In this document: positions 6,049 to 6,755 of the stretch, piece by piece
How positions within the stretch are numbered: position 1 is the first letter of the stretch
How the letters are laid out: every line of letters begins with the position of its first letter
Assembly: GCA_964540005.1 (NCBI GenBank)
Contig: CAZILN010000335.1
Span: forward strand, 1-6,755
Reading direction: 5' to 3'
Source: CAZILN01 sp964540005
GTDB lineage: Bacteria; Bacteroidota; Bacteroidia; Bacteroidales; SM23-62
DNA length: 6,755 nt
Program-made: the position numbers and the translations under genes
The notes under the pieces: generated by a model
Databases searched by the model: none
The model's input: the letters and a program-made list of their open reading frames with translations, nothing else
Told to the model about the DNA's origin: nothing

Positions 6049-6755
6049 ATGCACACAGAAGTTTGGAGCAGATGTCTCAGTATTATCAAAGATAACGTTC
6101 CTTCCATCAGCTACCGGACTTGGTTCGAACCTATTATACCCTTAAAACTCGAAAATAACATTCTAACCGTTCAGGTGCCCAGCCCTTTTTTTTATGAATA
6201 TCTTGAAGAACAATACATAGATATACTCAGGAAGGTCCTCAGGAAGGAATTAGGATTTGACGCCAAGCTGGAATACAATGTTATCATGGATAATAACGGG
6301 CATTCTCATGCCAAACCATACACGGTAAAACTGCCTGCCCGTAATCAGAAGGAACTCAGGAACAAGCCCGTTTCCGTACCTATTGATACCGAAGTAGCTA
6401 CGATTAAAAATCCCTTTATTATTCCGGGATTGAAAAAGATGAACATCGATCCCATGCTGAATCCCGATTATTCATTTTCGAATTTTGTTGAAGGGGACTG
6501 CAACCGGCTGGCCAGGTCAGCCAGCTATGCCGTCTCTAATAATCCTGGCGGAACAGCATTCAATCCCCTGCTTATTTACGGGGAATCCGGTCTGGGTAAA
6601 ACACATCTGGCACAGGCAATCGGTATCCAGGTAAAAGAAAAATTTTCTGAACGCACCGTTCTGTATGTTAATGCCAACAAGTTCCAGACGCAGTTTGTCG
6701 ATTCAATACGCAATAACAATAAGAACGATTTTCTTCATTTTTACCAGATGATAGA
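6049..6755 (+). CDS. dnaA: Chromosomal replication initiator DnaA (5' part, cut by the window edge)
   Basis: An open frame of 235 full codons runs off the right edge without a stop. DnaA is the AAA+ ATPase that binds origin DnaA boxes and opens the duplex to start replication. Domain I (about 1-75) shows the helicase-loader interaction fold, with SYRTWFEPIIPLKLENNILT and FFYEYLEEQYIDIL. A short variable domain II (about 85-135) follows. Domain III begins near 140 with the NPDYSFSNFVEGDCNRLA strand and the FNPLLIYGESGLGKTHLAQA Walker A loop (Gly178 to Thr185). The last visible part, VLYVNANKFQTQFVDSIR, is usual for the region before Walker B. Walker B, the sensor motifs and the DNA-binding domain IV lie outside the window. 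The ATG is the first start after an in-frame TAA at 6031-6033. No Shine-Dalgarno sequence is visible. Confidence 0.96.
   Translation, partial: MHTEVWSRCLSIIKDNVPSISYRTWFEPIIPLKLENNILTVQVPSPFFYEYLEEQYIDILRKVLRKELGFDAKLEYNVIMDNNGHSHAKPYTVKLPARNQKELRNKPVSVPIDTEVATIKNPFIIPGLKKMNIDPMLNPDYSFSNFVEGDCNRLARSASYAVSNNPGGTAFNPLLIYGESGLGKTHLAQAIGIQVKEKFSERTVLYVNANKFQTQFVDSIRNNNKNDFLHFYQMI

Noticed and set aside
5678..6060. Chromosomal origin (oriC) next to dnaA
   Set aside because: No TTATNCACA box is present on either strand. Near matches such as TTTTTCACA, TTATCTAAA and CAATGCACA have two mismatches each, which is expected by chance in AT-rich DNA.

Overview
The window looks like a chromosomal segment of a Bacteroidota bacterium, probably of the class Bacteroidia. 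Three things point that way: the proteins resemble Bacteroidota forms of LptD, MlaD and DnaA; none of the starts has a recognisable Shine-Dalgarno sequence; and A/T-rich leaders and a TAnnTTTG-type promoter element are present. I cannot name a genus from sequence alone.

Layout. Positions 1-266 hold a tandem array of four nearly identical 71-72 bp units. Each unit carries a 33-bp hairpin core, and the last one is extended into a perfect palindrome with 23-bp arms that ends 4 bp from the ridA stop codon. ridA (271-651, minus) and lptD (721-3471, minus, TTG start) follow as a probable lptD-ridA unit. A 92-bp divergent control region (3472-3563) separates lptD from a plus-strand pair: a zinc-dependent N-acetylmuramoyl-L-alanine amidase with a SPOR-like tail (3564-4706) and an MCE/MlaD-family lipid-transport protein (4739-5677, GTG start). 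A 371-bp AT-rich intergenic region (5678-6048) contains a likely terminator and three pairs of long T-tracts. It precedes dnaA (6049 onward), which runs off the right edge.

How the genes fit together. lptD, the amidase and mlaD all serve the Gram-negative envelope: LPS insertion into the outer membrane, peptidoglycan cleavage at division, and phospholipid traffic between the membranes. Their divergent arrangement around one short control region suggests coordinated expression, which is an inference. ridA is a housekeeping enamine/imine deaminase carried downstream of lptD. dnaA begins a separate, replication-related transcription unit.

The coding part is ordinary core genome. The least explained element is the hairpin repeat array at the left edge. 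I found no new enzymatic or defence system. The most notable protein observation is that LptD has exactly two cysteines, placed where E. coli LptD has one of its two inter-domain disulfides.
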